A stretch of 64,000 nt of DNA from Rhodococcus globerulus NBRC 14531 (GCF_001894805.1 NZ_BCWX01000006.1:124001-188000), one strand, 5' to 3'; shown: positions 1 to 8,953, counted from the first letter of the stretch. Translations and numbers: made by a program. Notes: generated by a model from the sequence alone, not told the origin.

Positions 1-465
1 GTTCCCGGTTACGGTTTGGCTGTGGCGCAGGCTCAGCATGCCGTCAAGGACATGGCGAAGTTGCTCGAGTCGAAGGGCGTCGAGGTCAAGTACGCCATTC
101 ACCCCGTTGCCGGTCGTATGCCCGGCCACATGAATGTTCTTCTCGCCGAGGCAGATGTCTCGTACGACGCGATGAAGGAAATGGACGACATCAACGACGA
201 GTTCTCCCGCACCGACGTCACCTTGGTGATCGGCGCGAACGATGTCACCAACCCGTCGGCGCGTAATGATCCGAACTCGCCGATTCACGGGATGCCGATC
301 CTGAACGTGGATCAGTCGAAGTCCGTCATCGTGCTCAAGCGTTCGATGAACTCGGGCTTCGCCGGTATCGACAACCCGCTGTTCTTCGCCGAGGGCACGT
401 CGATGCTCTTCGGTGACGCGAAGAAGTCCGTCGCCGAGGTCACGGAAGAACTCAAGGCTCTGTAA
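1..465 (+). CDS. pntB: NAD(P) transhydrogenase beta subunit, C-terminal part (partial)
   Basis: The reading frame is open from base 1 (V-P-G-Y-G-L-A-V-A) and stops at TAA 463-465, so only the last 154 residues are present. They form the NADP(H)-binding domain III of proton-translocating transhydrogenase. Visible hallmarks are the VPGYG start of the Rossmann-like fold, [18 protein letters not shown], the GANDVTNP loop and the [16 protein letters not shown] segment. The enzyme sits in the cytoplasmic membrane and couples proton entry to hydride transfer from NADH to NADP. The membrane domain and any alpha subunit lie upstream of the window. A strong hairpin terminator follows at once. Confidence 0.95.
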   Translation, partial: VPGYGLAVAQAQHAVKDMAKLLESKGVEVKYAIHPVAGRMPGHMNVLLAEADVSYDAMKEMDDINDEFSRTDVTLVIGANDVTNPSARNDPNSPIHGMPILNVDQSKSVIVLKRSMNSGFAGIDNPLFFAEGTSMLFGDAKKSVAEVTEELKAL

Positions 466-481
466 GTTTTTCTGCTGCAGT

Positions 482-519
482 AAAGGGCGCCTACTCACGA
501 GGGTGAGTAGGCGCCCTTT
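482..519. terminator. Bidirectional intrinsic terminator after pntB
   Basis: A perfect 17-bp stem (482-498 pairs with 503-519) with a GAGG loop. The stem begins AAAGGGCGCC and ends GGCGCCCTTT. It separates pntB (plus) from the convergent membrane protein gene (minus) and can serve both. Confidence 0.85.
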
Positions 520-523
520 CGGT

Positions 524-1162
524 TTACAGGTGAATGCGCCGATCGCGGGAGAATGCGATGGCTGCCGTATCAGGTCGGGCTGCTTCACGTTTCGCGGCGA
601 CCGGCGAGTGCTCCATCAGAATGGCTGCCACACAACCCCAGGCCGCTGCGATCAGGAGCCCGGCAACCACACCAAAGATTCCGCTCATCTCGGTGGCGAC
701 CACACTGACCGCGACCGCGGCAACTCCGGAGATGCCCAGTCCGACAATGACGGGTCGCCACCGCGGCGCAGAGATCAGAACCGCCGAACCGTACAACGCG
801 GCTGCGGCAACAACATGCCCGCTGGGAAGCAAGGCCGTCGGCGCATCCGTGAGCCATGAACCCAGCGCAGCACTGGTCAGATTTGCGCCCACCCCGAGCA
901 TGAGTATGGCGCCGATACCGTATGGCAATGTGCGGATCATCGATACTGCGGCGAGGGCGGCGGTCGCCGTCAACACCGCAGTGACGTCCACGACGCGAAC
1001 GATCTGATCGGCAACGGATCTCAACGATTCCGGAACAGTGACCGTCGGTGAATCAGGTCGGAGAAAGTACAAAATACCGAGCGCTGCGGCACAGAATGCG
1101 GCAAGGGCGAGGAAGCGGGTTGTGGCGGACAGCGAGTGGGGGGCGGAGGTCGAGACGGTCAC
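524..1162 (-). CDS. PAP2-like integral membrane protein
   Basis: About 212 residues with roughly six hydrophobic segments. A LLPSGHVVAAAALYG stretch near residue 125 resembles the PSGH motif of PAP2-type lipid phosphatases, but the other PAP2 motifs (KxxxxxxRP and the final SRxxxxxH) are not evident, so phosphatase activity is doubtful. I chose the GTG at 1160-1162, which gives an N-terminus V-T-V-S-T-S-A-P-H. The frame stays open further upstream, but an earlier start would overlap the MFS gene deeply. It lies 40 bases downstream of that gene on the same strand. The substrate is unknown. Confidence 0.65.
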   Translation of the reverse strand: MTVSTSAPHSLSATTRFLALAAFCAAALGILYFLRPDSPTVTVPESLRSVADQIVRVVDVTAVLTATAALAAVSMIRTLPYGIGAILMLGVGANLTSAALGSWLTDAPTALLPSGHVVAAAALYGSAVLISAPRWRPVIVGLGISGVAAVAVSVVATEMSGIFGVVAGLLIAAAWGCVAAILMEHSPVAAKREAARPDTAAIAFSRDRRIHL

Positions 1163-1202
1163 ATGTCCAGCATCCCTGCTTTGTCTGTGACAAGCGTGAG
1201 GA

Positions 1203-2423
1203 TCAGCTGTGATCTCGGTGGGTGGTCGAAGAATCGCGACGAACGACACCGGCGGACAGTGCTGCGACCAGCACACAGAGAAGTGGGATGAGCATCGCTG
1301 TGGTGAGTGGCACAATCTGCGTCGCCCAGCCGATCGTCGCGGGGCCGGCGAGAAACCCGATGTAGCCCAAACCCACAACCCGAGACATGTTGGTACCAGC
1401 TGATCCTGAGCCCAGGTTGCCGGCGGTCGTGAAGATCTGTGGGATGCAGCCGGACAGTCCCGCGCCGAAGAGCGCCCAGCCGAAGAGCGTGAGCGGAAGC
1501 CACCCGGAAAGTACGACTGTCAACATTCCCACCGAGGCGATCATGGCGCCGTAGCGAACAACCGCGACGGGGCCGAGGGCGGCGCTGATGCGATCCGCGG
1601 TGAATCGGCCGACTGTCATCATCGCGGAGAAAGCTCCGAAGGACAGGGCCGCAACGGCATTCGAGACGCCAAGATCTTCCTTGACTTGCAGTGCACTCCA
1701 ATCGTTTGCCACACCTTCGGCGAGCATGAGTACAAACGCCAGCGCGCCCAGCGCAAGCACCTTGGCCGAGAAGTGGCCGTGTGCTTGTTCCGCAGCGGCG
1801 TCGTCGTCGGAGTGGCGCTCGATGCGCGGAAGCAAGGGCCGGTAGCAGATCGCGACGGCACCGAAGCCGACCAGTGATGCGGCGGTCAGCGTAACGGAAG
1901 GTGCAAGGCCGAGTGCCAGAGTGCCCGCTCCGACAACCGAACCCACCACTCCGCCAACGGAGAACATGCCGTGGAACGCGGACATGATCGGCCGTCGGTA
2001 CAACTGTTCGGCCTCGACGGCTTGGGAATTCATCGAGACATCCAAGGCGCCGTTGGCAAAACCGAAAGCCACCAGTGCAGCGCCCAATTGCCACGCGTTG
2101 GTGGCAAATCCCGGACCGAGCACGGCGGCGGACAGACCGGTTCCCGCCAGGATTACCATCCGTCGGCTCCCGTAGCGGTCGGCGAGCGGGCCACTGAGCT
2201 GCATGCCGGCAATGGCGCCGACGGCAAGCAGGAGAAGCAGAGACCCCAGTGTGGAGTGGCTGATGCCGACGCGGTGCTCGATCGACGGGATATGCACCAC
2301 CCACATCGCGAGCAGGAAGCCGTTGATACCGAATATGCCGAAAATACCGGCACGTGCGCGAATCAGAGTGGGAGTGGGGGCGATGCTCACCGTGACAGTC
2401 TGCCAGGACTGAGGTTGCGTCAC
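1203..2423 (-). CDS. MFS transporter (YbjJ-like)
   Basis: 406 residues with 12 predicted membrane segments. Motif A of the major facilitator superfamily is present between helices 2 and 3 (GPLADRYGSRRM, around residue 80). The opening pattern FGINGFLLAMWVVHIPSI resembles the YbjJ-type MFS group, whose substrates are unclear. The GTG start overlaps the stop of the upstream E2 gene by four bases (GTGA), so it is probably translated from the same message as the 2-oxoacid dehydrogenase genes. Export or import of a branched-chain acid derivative would fit that context but is only an inference. Confidence 0.8.
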   Translation of the reverse strand: MTQPQSWQTVTVSIAPTPTLIRARAGIFGIFGINGFLLAMWVVHIPSIEHRVGISHSTLGSLLLLLAVGAIAGMQLSGPLADRYGSRRMVILAGTGLSAAVLGPGFATNAWQLGAALVAFGFANGALDVSMNSQAVEAEQLYRRPIMSAFHGMFSVGGVVGSVVGAGTLALGLAPSVTLTAASLVGFGAVAICYRPLLPRIERHSDDDAAAEQAHGHFSAKVLALGALAFVLMLAEGVANDWSALQVKEDLGVSNAVAALSFGAFSAMMTVGRFTADRISAALGPVAVVRYGAMIASVGMLTVVLSGWLPLTLFGWALFGAGLSGCIPQIFTTAGNLGSGSAGTNMSRVVGLGYIGFLAGPATIGWATQIVPLTTAMLIPLLCVLVAALSAGVVRRDSSTTHRDHS

Positions 2424-3433
2424 AGATGGGCGAGAAGGACCGCCGGGTCGGCGAGCATCGACGCCACGAGCGTGAGGAACTGCGACGCCTGTCGTCCGTC
2501 CAGGACGCGATGGTCGAATGTCAGCGAGAGCGTCGCAACGTGCCGAATGGCGATCTGTCCGTCACGGACCCAGGGCCGCTCGTTCACGCTGCCCAGACAA
2601 AGGATGGCAGCCTCGCCCGGATTGAGGAGTGCAACACCACCGTCGACACCGAACACCCCGACATTGGTGATCGTGACCGTACCGCCGGTGAGATGCTCGA
2701 CGTCGGTTCGGCCGGCGCGGGCCGTCGACGTCAGTTCGGTGATGCGACGCGCAATTTCTCGTAGTGTCAGGTTGCCTGCGCCTTTGATGTTGGGAACGAG
2801 GAGTCCGCGGTCCGACGCCACCGCGATCCCGAGATTGACCTGTGGATGCACAACACTGCGTTCGGCCGCCCCATCCCACGTCGCATTGATACTCGGGTGC
2901 GACGCGATGGCGGTCACCAGAGATTTGGCGGCAAGCGTTAGCGGTGTTACCGAGCAGTTCTCGAAGTCTGCGGATGCGCGGAGTGTGTCGAGTAGTTCCA
3001 TCGACGCGGTGACGTCGATCGTGACGAACACCGTGGCCTGGGGTGCGCGGGCGCTGCCGGTCATCGCCCGCGCCATCTCTCTGTGTTGCGCGGGTGCGGG
3101 CGGGACTCGCTTGCGCCGGCGGCTTGCCTGCGCCGTCTGCGGACCGTAGCCGACCAGGACCGGCGGAGCCGACACACTCGCACCAGCAGGGTCCGCACTC
3201 TCGATGCGAATGATCGGTGCCCCCACCGGCACCGCCTCGCCGGGTTCGGCAAGAAGTTCGGTGACAACTCCGGCGTACGGCGACGGAAGTTCGACCTGTG
3301 CCTTGGCGGTTTCGACGTCGGCAATCACCTGATCGATGCTCACGTGTTCGCCGACATCAACGTGCCACGACACCAATTCGGCGCTTGTGAGACCCTCACC
3401 GAGATCGGGAAGTCGGAACTCCGCGGTAGTCAT
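2420..3433 (-). CDS. bkdC: Branched-chain 2-oxoacid dehydrogenase E2 (dihydrolipoamide acyltransferase), lacking the subunit-binding domain
   Basis: 337 residues. The N-terminal lipoyl domain (about 1-78) has the lipoylation site ETAKAQVE with Lys44. The C-terminal catalytic domain (about 115-337) has FDHRVLDG with His308 and Asp312, the catalytic residues of this family. Between them lies only about 35 residues, ending SRRRKRVPPAPAQHREMARAM. The peripheral subunit-binding domain that normally holds E1 and E3 (pattern VRKLAxxLGVDL...G.GGxIxxxDV) is absent. Full-length actinomycete relatives are near 390-400 residues, so about 55-60 residues are missing in frame. It is third in the operon and overlaps E1 beta by four bases. 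Confidence 0.88.
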   Translation of the reverse strand: MTTAEFRLPDLGEGLTSAELVSWHVDVGEHVSIDQVIADVETAKAQVELPSPYAGVVTELLAEPGEAVPVGAPIIRIESADPAGASVSAPPVLVGYGPQTAQASRRRKRVPPAPAQHREMARAMTGSARAPQATVFVTIDVTASMELLDTLRASADFENCSVTPLTLAAKSLVTAIASHPSINATWDGAAERSVVHPQVNLGIAVASDRGLLVPNIKGAGNLTLREIARRITELTSTARAGRTDVEHLTGGTVTITNVGVFGVDGGVALLNPGEAAILCLGSVNERPWVRDGQIAIRHVATLSLTFDHRVLDGRQASQFLTLVASMLADPAVLLAHL

Positions 3434-4407
3434 GCGGCCAGCACTTCATCGAGTGCGTCGAGGATTCGATCCGCGTCCGGTAGGTGGAACTGTTCGAGTT
3501 TGGCTGGGGGATAGGGGATGTCGAAACCCGTCACGCGTCGCACAGGAGCCCTGAGGTCGTAGAAGCACTCGTATGCGGCATGCGCGGCGATTTCGGCGCC
3601 CATCCCGAGAAACATCGGTGCCTCGTGGACGATGACAAGCCGCCCGGTCCGTCGTACCGACTTGTCGAGCGTGTCGAAGTCGATCGGGGAGAGTGACCGA
3701 AGGTCGATCACTTCGAGGTGATGGCCTTCGTCCTCGGCGATGTCCGCTGCTTCCAAGGCTGTAGCCACCATAGATCCGTAGGCAACAACAGTGGCATCGC
3801 TGCCGGGGCGGATTACCCGCGCACTGTGCAGTGGCAGCGGCGGTTCCGCGCTCAGATCCACCTCAGCCGAGTCCCAGTAGCGCCGCTTCGGTTCGAGGAA
3901 TACCACCGGATCGTCGGACTCGACGGCTTGCCGGATCATGTGGAACCCGTCGGCCGGATTGCTCGGGTACACCACCCTCAGCCCCGCAGTGTGGGCGAAG
4001 TAGGCCTCCGGTGATTCCGAATGATGTTCTACGGCACCGATTCCGCCGCCGCTGGGGATGCGAATCGTGATGGGTGCGCGCACCCGACCCTGGGTGCGGT
4101 AGTGGATCTTCGCGACTTGCGAGACGATCTGGTCGAAGGCCGGGTAGACAAATCCGTCGAACTGTATTTCGCACACCGGCCGGTAGCCGCGCAGCGCCAG
4201 GCCGAAAGCGGTTCCCACGATGCCGGATTCGGCGAGTGGCATGTCGATGACTCGGTTCTCGCCAAAATCCTTCTGCAGTGCATCGGTGACCCGGAAAACG
4301 CCGCCGAGGCGGCCGACGTCCTCGCCGAGGATCACGACATGGTGGTCACTCTCGAGTGCGCGTCGTAGCCCGGTGTTGAGGGCGGTCACCAGATTGACGA
4401 GCGTCAT
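3430..4407 (-). CDS. bkdB: Branched-chain 2-oxoacid dehydrogenase E1 component, beta subunit
   Basis: 325 residues, the usual length. It starts MTLVNLVTALNTGLRRALESD and carries the E1 beta signatures GEDVGRLGGVFRVTDAL, PLAESGIVGTAFGLALRGYRPVCEIQF and the C-terminal transketolase domain (about 200-325, with VVAYGSMV and GMGAEIAAH). With E1 alpha it forms the thiamine-diphosphate decarboxylase that acts on 2-oxo acids from valine, leucine and isoleucine. The start overlaps the E1 alpha stop by four bases and its stop overlaps the E2 start, which indicates translational coupling. Confidence 0.93.
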   Translation of the reverse strand: MTLVNLVTALNTGLRRALESDHHVVILGEDVGRLGGVFRVTDALQKDFGENRVIDMPLAESGIVGTAFGLALRGYRPVCEIQFDGFVYPAFDQIVSQVAKIHYRTQGRVRAPITIRIPSGGGIGAVEHHSESPEAYFAHTAGLRVVYPSNPADGFHMIRQAVESDDPVVFLEPKRRYWDSAEVDLSAEPPLPLHSARVIRPGSDATVVAYGSMVATALEAADIAEDEGHHLEVIDLRSLSPIDFDTLDKSVRRTGRLVIVHEAPMFLGMGAEIAAHAAYECFYDLRAPVRRVTGFDIPYPPAKLEQFHLPDADRILDALDEVLAA

Positions 4408-5498
4408 GACACGACCTCCTGATTGTCGAAACTTGCCAGATACTCCTGGTGCTGCGCACGTTCGTGATCGATCAACGGATGGGGTCCGGTGTAGACGTGA
4501 TCGAACAGTGCCGAGGGCGGTGGATCAGGAAAGCCGATTGTGTTGCGTCGTAGAACGGAAGCGACTTCGTCGGCAGCCGAGGCAATCTCGGTGGCTACCT
4601 TGTCATCGAGAAGTCCGCGCGAGGTGAGAAACAGCCGCATCCGCTCGATCGGATCGCGGGCCCGCCACTGCGCCATGTCCGTGTCGGAGCGGTACCTCGA
4701 TGGATCGTCGGAGGTGGTGTGTGGACCCATGCGGCAGGTGATCGCTTCGATGAACGTCGGCCCGCTTCCCTCACGGGCGTGGGCCAGCGCCTTCCGAGTG
4801 ACTGCCAAGACGGCGAGTACGTCATTTCCGTCAACGCGATACGACGGAATGCCGTAGCCTTCGGCGCGGTGCGAGATCGGTGTGCGGGACTGCAGTGAGA
4901 CCGGTTCGCTGATGGCCCACTGATTGTTCTGGCAGAAGAAGACAACGCCGGCGCGGAAGCTGGCGGCAAATCCCAGTGCTTCGGCGATATCGCCCTGGCT
5001 GGTGGCGCCGTCACCAAAATAGGCGATGGTGGCGATTTCTGCGCCGTCGAGGTGAGCGCCCAGTGCATAGCCTGTTGCGTGAAGTCCCTGGGACCCGACA
5101 ACGATTGCCGGGTTTGTCACATTGAATTGTTCTGGGTCCCAGGCAGAATGGGCGCAACCGCGCCACAAGACCGTCAGCGCGTGGGGCGGAACTCCGCGGC
5201 AGTAGGCGACGGCGTGCTCACGATAGGAGGTGAATGCAAAATCGTCAGGCTCCAGAGCGCGTGCTGATCCGACCTGCGCGGCTTCCTGACCCAAGAGCGG
5301 TGCCCATAAACCGATTTCGCCTTGGCGTTGAAGTGTTACCGCGGTGGTGTCGATTCGGCGACTGATCACGAGGTCGCGGTACAACGACAGGTAATCGTCT
5401 CGATCCAGGTTTGCGATCAGACGGTCGTATTCCGGTCGGCACACCCGCGCGCCGTCCGGTTGAATGAGTTGGACTGGATAATCGAGGTTGTCGATCAT
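4404..5498 (-). CDS. bkdA: Branched-chain 2-oxoacid dehydrogenase E1 component, alpha subunit
   Basis: 364 residues, the normal size. The thiamine-diphosphate motif starts at GDG (162-164) and ends at NN (191-192), with GDGATSQGDIAEA and FCQNNQWAIS visible. RRIDTTAVTLQRQGEIG and GQEAAQVGSARAL mark the 2-oxoacid dehydrogenase type rather than the transketolase type. It is the first gene of the bkd operon. The promoter must lie in the 185-base gap shared with the divergent phosphotransferase, which contains a 16-bp palindrome. No E3 gene is present nearby, so a shared lipoamide dehydrogenase is probably used. Confidence 0.93.
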   Translation of the reverse strand: MIDNLDYPVQLIQPDGARVCRPEYDRLIANLDRDDYLSLYRDLVISRRIDTTAVTLQRQGEIGLWAPLLGQEAAQVGSARALEPDDFAFTSYREHAVAYCRGVPPHALTVLWRGCAHSAWDPEQFNVTNPAIVVGSQGLHATGYALGAHLDGAEIATIAYFGDGATSQGDIAEALGFAASFRAGVVFFCQNNQWAISEPVSLQSRTPISHRAEGYGIPSYRVDGNDVLAVLAVTRKALAHAREGSGPTFIEAITCRMGPHTTSDDPSRYRSDTDMAQWRARDPIERMRLFLTSRGLLDDKVATEIASAADEVASVLRRNTIGFPDPPPSALFDHVYTGPHPLIDHERAQHQEYLASFDNQEVVS

Positions 5499-5616
5499 CG
5501 TGAGTTCACCTCGGTTTCTGCTCCTGCCCGACGCGCCTTGTGGGCGATTCGAGCAATCCCGATGCGATATTCAGTTTTTCAGTGCTGTACTTCCAGCATC
5601 CCCCTCGACGCAGAAT

Positions 5617-5632
5617 CCGCAAGTACTTGCGG
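5617..5632. promoter_or_regulatory. Perfect 16-bp palindrome between bkdA and the phosphotransferase
   Basis: CCGCAAGTACTTGCGG reads the same on both strands. It lies 118 bases upstream of bkdA and about 50 bases before the chosen start of the divergent gene, a typical place for a dimeric repressor. The core CAAGnnCTTG also occurs in the published KstR2 consensus (AnCAAGnnCTTGnT), but the outer A and T are not matched, so the binding protein is unknown. Confidence 0.55.
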
Positions 5633-5683
5633 GTTTCGAAGAGGGACAGACCGTCACAGTTTCCGAACCGGTGGGTAACAAAG

Positions 5684-6760
5684 GTGTCGGAACCACCCGC
5701 CGCAACGATTTCTCCGGCTAGCATCGGTGCGGTGAACGCAGTCGGACTGAACGAAGATGCTGTTTCAGGGTGGATCGCCGAGCTGGGCGTCGGCGCCACC
5801 ACGCCACTGACTTTCGAGAGGATCGGCAACGGTCAATCCAACCTCACGTATGCCGTCACTGATGCCGGCGGTGCACGGTGGGTGCTGCGCAGACCTCCGC
5901 TCGGCACCTTGTTGGCCTCGGCGCATGACATAGTGCGTGAGCACCGAATCCTGTCGTCGCTGCAAGGTACGGCCGTCCCGGTGCCCAAGATCATCGGAAT
6001 CACCGAGGATCCGGCTGTGACGGATGCGCCGCTGGTTCTCATGAGTTACGTCGACGGGGTTGTCATCGACGGTGTACCGGTTGCGCAGAAATTGACGGTA
6101 GAGCAGCGGCGGAATGTCGGGTTGGCGTTGCCCAAGGCTCTCGCCACTATCCACGGCGTAGATCTCGAAGAGACTGGACTGGAAGATCTGGCCAGTCGTA
6201 AGCCGTTTGCGGAGCGGCAGCTCAAGAGATGGTCAGCGCAGTGGGAAAAGTCGAAAACCCGAGATATCCCCGACGTGGAGCGGCTCGCGGACATTCTGCA
6301 CCGAAACATTCCAGAGCAGACCGAAGTCACCCTGGTTCACGGCGATTTCCACCTCAACAACATCATCACCGATCCGGCTCAAGGCCGGGTGCTGGCAGTG
6401 GTGGACTGGGAACTGTGCACGCTGGGTGATCCACTGGCGGATCTTGGTGCGCTACTGGCGTATTGGCCCGAAGCGGGCGACAAAGTTGCCGGTCCGTTCA
6501 TGGCGTCGACGCTCGAAGGTTTCCCCACTCGCGACGAATTGGTCGACGCCTATGTTGCCGCCACCGGCCGCGACGTGTCGGCCGTGGGCTACTGGCACGT
6601 GCTGGCGCTGTGGAAGCTGTCGATCATCGCCGAGGGAGTACTGCGCCGCATTCTCGACGACCCACGCAACCGCGCCGAGCACGGCGGTCCGACCTCGACT
6701 CTGATCGACGGAGTTGTTGCGCGCGCAGTCGAGACCGCCGAAAAGCTGGGATTGCACTAA
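5684..6760 (+). CDS. Phosphotransferase (APH/choline kinase family, ACAD10/11 N-domain type)
   Basis: About 358 residues from GTG 5684. The kinase-like fold shows the Brenner motif LVHGDFHLNN (His219, Asp221) and the metal-binding VVDWELC (Asp241). GNGQSNLTY and WVLRRPPLG near the N-terminus match the nucleotide loop and the first strands. This subgroup is common in actinomycetes and resembles the kinase domain of the human acyl-CoA dehydrogenases ACAD10/11, which acts on hydroxyacyl substrates. The frame is open back to an ATG at 5540, but that version would swallow the promoter region and its palindrome, so I prefer a later start. GTG 5747 is another possibility. It is divergent from bkdA. 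Confidence 0.82.
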   Translation: MSEPPAATISPASIGAVNAVGLNEDAVSGWIAELGVGATTPLTFERIGNGQSNLTYAVTDAGGARWVLRRPPLGTLLASAHDIVREHRILSSLQGTAVPVPKIIGITEDPAVTDAPLVLMSYVDGVVIDGVPVAQKLTVEQRRNVGLALPKALATIHGVDLEETGLEDLASRKPFAERQLKRWSAQWEKSKTRDIPDVERLADILHRNIPEQTEVTLVHGDFHLNNIITDPAQGRVLAVVDWELCTLGDPLADLGALLAYWPEAGDKVAGPFMASTLEGFPTRDELVDAYVAATGRDVSAVGYWHVLALWKLSIIAEGVLRRILDDPRNRAEHGGPTSTLIDGVVARAVETAEKLGLH

Positions 6761-7221
6761 GCGGGGCTGACCTCATTGGCAACAAGCGAACCGGCCGCCT
6801 CTTTGATCGCGGCCGGTATCGCGACCGGTGTGCGAGTGACTGCGTCGACGTAGACGTGGACGAACCGTCCCGTGGCAGCGGCGACCCATCTCCCCGCGGC
6901 GTCTTCGTGGAAGATCGCGAGCGCGTACACGATGCTCTTGGTGCCCAACTTTTCGATCGAGATGCCGACCTGCAACTGCTCCGGAAACGTGAGTTCACTC
7001 AGGTACCGGCACGATGTCTCGGCAACAACCCCGATGGCCGGCAGCGTGCGGATGTCGACGCCGGTGGCGGACATGAGCCACGCATTCACGGCTGTGTCGA
7101 AGTACGAGTAGTAGGTCACGTTGTTGACGTGGCCGTAGTGGTCGTTGTCGTCCCAGCGGGTCGGTACCGGCCAGCGGACGGGAAACTGCTCGATCGAGAT
7201 GACGGTATCTGCTGCGCTCAC
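6757..7221 (-). CDS. Acyl-CoA thioesterase (hot-dog fold, 4-hydroxybenzoyl-CoA thioesterase-like)
   Basis: 154 residues. The family signature RWDDNDHYGHVNNVTYYSYFD near residue 21 contains the conserved Asp followed by HVNN that marks YbgC/FadM-type thioesterases. It should hydrolyse an acyl-CoA to free acid and CoA in the cytoplasm. The GTG start overlaps the BenE transporter stop by four bases, so the two are co-translated. Pairing with a benzoate-type transporter suggests an aromatic or short acyl-CoA substrate, but the sequence does not show which. Confidence 0.85.
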   Translation of the reverse strand: MSAADTVISIEQFPVRWPVPTRWDDNDHYGHVNNVTYYSYFDTAVNAWLMSATGVDIRTLPAIGVVAETSCRYLSELTFPEQLQVGISIEKLGTKSIVYALAIFHEDAAGRWVAAATGRFVHVYVDAVTRTPVAIPAAIKEAAGSLVANEVSPA

Positions 7222-8441
7222 GATCTCGACCTTAGCGAGGTCAGTGGACCACTCGTCAGCACGGCTCGGACGATCAACCCGACGAGCAGTGCCCAGAATG
7301 CCGAACCGATCCCGAGAACACTGACGCCGGACGCGGCGATGAGGAACGTGACCACCGCACCTTCACGTTCGGTGGCGTCGCTGAGCGCAGCGGTCAACGA
7401 CGCTGCCAAGGTTGCCATGAGTGCAAGCCCGGCAACGGTTTCCACCACTCCGGCTGGTGCCGCAGCAACAAGAGCTGCGACTGCGGCAGAACCTGCGGCC
7501 AGCACCAGGTAGGCCCAACCGGCTGTGCTCGCCGCGATCCACCGCCGCTTCAGATCAGGGTGCGCCGTCGGCGCTGCCGCGAGGGCGGCGCTGATCGCGG
7601 CGAGGTTGATGGCGTGCCCGCCGGCGGGGGCTCCGAGAACGGTGCCCAGGCCGGTCACGATCATGGACGGTCGCCACGGAACCGTGTATCCGAACGATTT
7701 CATCACCGCCACACCGGGGATGTTCTGCGACGCCATCGTGACGATGTACAGCGGAATCGCGATTCCGATCAGCGCCTGCCAGGACCACGACGGCATGGTG
7801 AGATCGACGCGGGGAATCATCGCACCGACGTCGAGCGTGTTGTTGTCGGTGGTCGTCAGGCTGATGCAGATCACGACGGCTGCGGTCAGAAATGCCAGTG
7901 GAACCGCCCACCGTTTGGAGAACCGTTGTGCCGCAAGCCAGACCACGATGACCGGCACTACAGCCAGCGGTGCGTCCCGGACCGCGAATATCGGAGCCAG
8001 GCATAGGGGGAGGAGAACCCCGGCGAGCATTGCCTGTGCCAGCGGTGTCGGGATCGCCGCGATGATCTTGCCCAGTGTCGGCCACAGTCCCGTGAGAACA
8101 ATGGCAATTCCGACAACGACAAATGCGCCGACCGCAGCAGGCCATCCGCCGTGCACCGCGCCAGCGCCGGCCAGCAGCGCCGCACCAGGCGTCGACCAGG
8201 CCAGGGTGATCGGGATCTTGTACCGGCGGGAAAGCCACAGCATGCCCAGTGCCTGAGTCACACACAGAACCAACAGACCTGATGCAGCCTCGGTGGCGTT
8301 GGCGCCCACGGCGCTGAGGCCGGTGAGGAGTACTGCGAACGAACTGGTGAATCCCACGAGCGCTGTCACGATCCCCGCGCTGATGGGCTGTGCGTTGCTT
8401 ACCGTCGCTTCCGGTTCGGTCGTAGATGGGGAGTCCGACAT
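7218..8441 (-). CDS. benE: Benzoate/H+ symporter family transporter (BenE)
   Basis: About 407 residues from the ATG at 8439-8441 (MSDSPSTTEPEATVSNAQPISAG), with some 12 hydrophobic segments. TLAWSTPGAALL and the GGHAINLAAISAAL stretch near residue 290 are characteristic of BenE. A TTG ten codons earlier (8471) is an alternative start. BenE proteins are linked to benzoate uptake, but no benzoate-degradation gene lies nearby, so the real substrate is open. It follows the Lrp-type regulator on the same strand and precedes a thioesterase. Confidence 0.85.
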   Translation of the reverse strand: MSDSPSTTEPEATVSNAQPISAGIVTALVGFTSSFAVLLTGLSAVGANATEAASGLLVLCVTQALGMLWLSRRYKIPITLAWSTPGAALLAGAGAVHGGWPAAVGAFVVVGIAIVLTGLWPTLGKIIAAIPTPLAQAMLAGVLLPLCLAPIFAVRDAPLAVVPVIVVWLAAQRFSKRWAVPLAFLTAAVVICISLTTTDNNTLDVGAMIPRVDLTMPSWSWQALIGIAIPLYIVTMASQNIPGVAVMKSFGYTVPWRPSMIVTGLGTVLGAPAGGHAINLAAISAALAAAPTAHPDLKRRWIAASTAGWAYLVLAAGSAAVAALVAAAPAGVVETVAGLALMATLAASLTAALSDATEREGAVVTFLIAASGVSVLGIGSAFWALLVGLIVRAVLTSGPLTSLRSRS

Positions 8442-8477
8442 GGTCAGTGATTCTGCCCGACGCCGGAGCAACGGTTC

Positions 8478-8951
8478 TCAGCGATCCGGCCGGATGGGCG
8501 CTGTGACCGCTTTGCCGTAGATGAGGTGAGTCTGCGCGTGCCACACTTCCGGATGGGCGGCCAGGTGATCGATCAGCACCCTCTGCAGATGGGCACTGTC
8601 GCGCACGGCGACGTGGAGAAAGAAGTCTTCCGGTCCCGAGACATTGAACAGCGCAAGCGTTTCCGGAAGCGCCAGCGCATCGGCAGTGAACCGGTCGACA
8701 AGATCGCGGCGGTGGGGACGCAATTGCACGGCGATGATCGCCTGCATCGACCGGCCAACGGCTGCCGGGTCGACAACGGCATGGATTCCGCTGATCGTTC
8801 CGTTTGTCCGTAAGCGCCGCACACGTTCGTGGCACGAGGACGTCGCCAGTCCCACTCGGTCGGCCAGAACCTTGTTGGTGATCGACGCATCTTTCTGCAA
8901 TTCGGCCAATATCTTCCAGTCCACCGAATCCAGAGGCTCATTCTTCGTCAT
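8478..8951 (-). CDS. Lrp/AsnC-family transcriptional regulator
   Basis: 157 residues. The N-terminal winged helix is clear: DWKILAELQKDASITNKVLADRVGLATSSCHERVRRL (residues 11-47). The C-terminal ligand-binding RAM domain follows from about residue 65, with ALFNVSGPEDFFLHVAVRD. Such proteins sense amino acids. The gene is divergent from a LysE exporter, the classic arrangement for an Lrp-type activator of amino-acid export. Three TCCGGAT repeats lie in the gap. It may also influence the downstream benE and thioesterase genes on its own strand. Confidence 0.9.
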   Translation of the reverse strand: MTKNEPLDSVDWKILAELQKDASITNKVLADRVGLATSSCHERVRRLRTNGTISGIHAVVDPAAVGRSMQAIIAVQLRPHRRDLVDRFTADALALPETLALFNVSGPEDFFLHVAVRDSAHLQRVLIDHLAAHPEVWHAQTHLIYGKAVTAPIRPDR

Positions 8952-8953
8952 TC

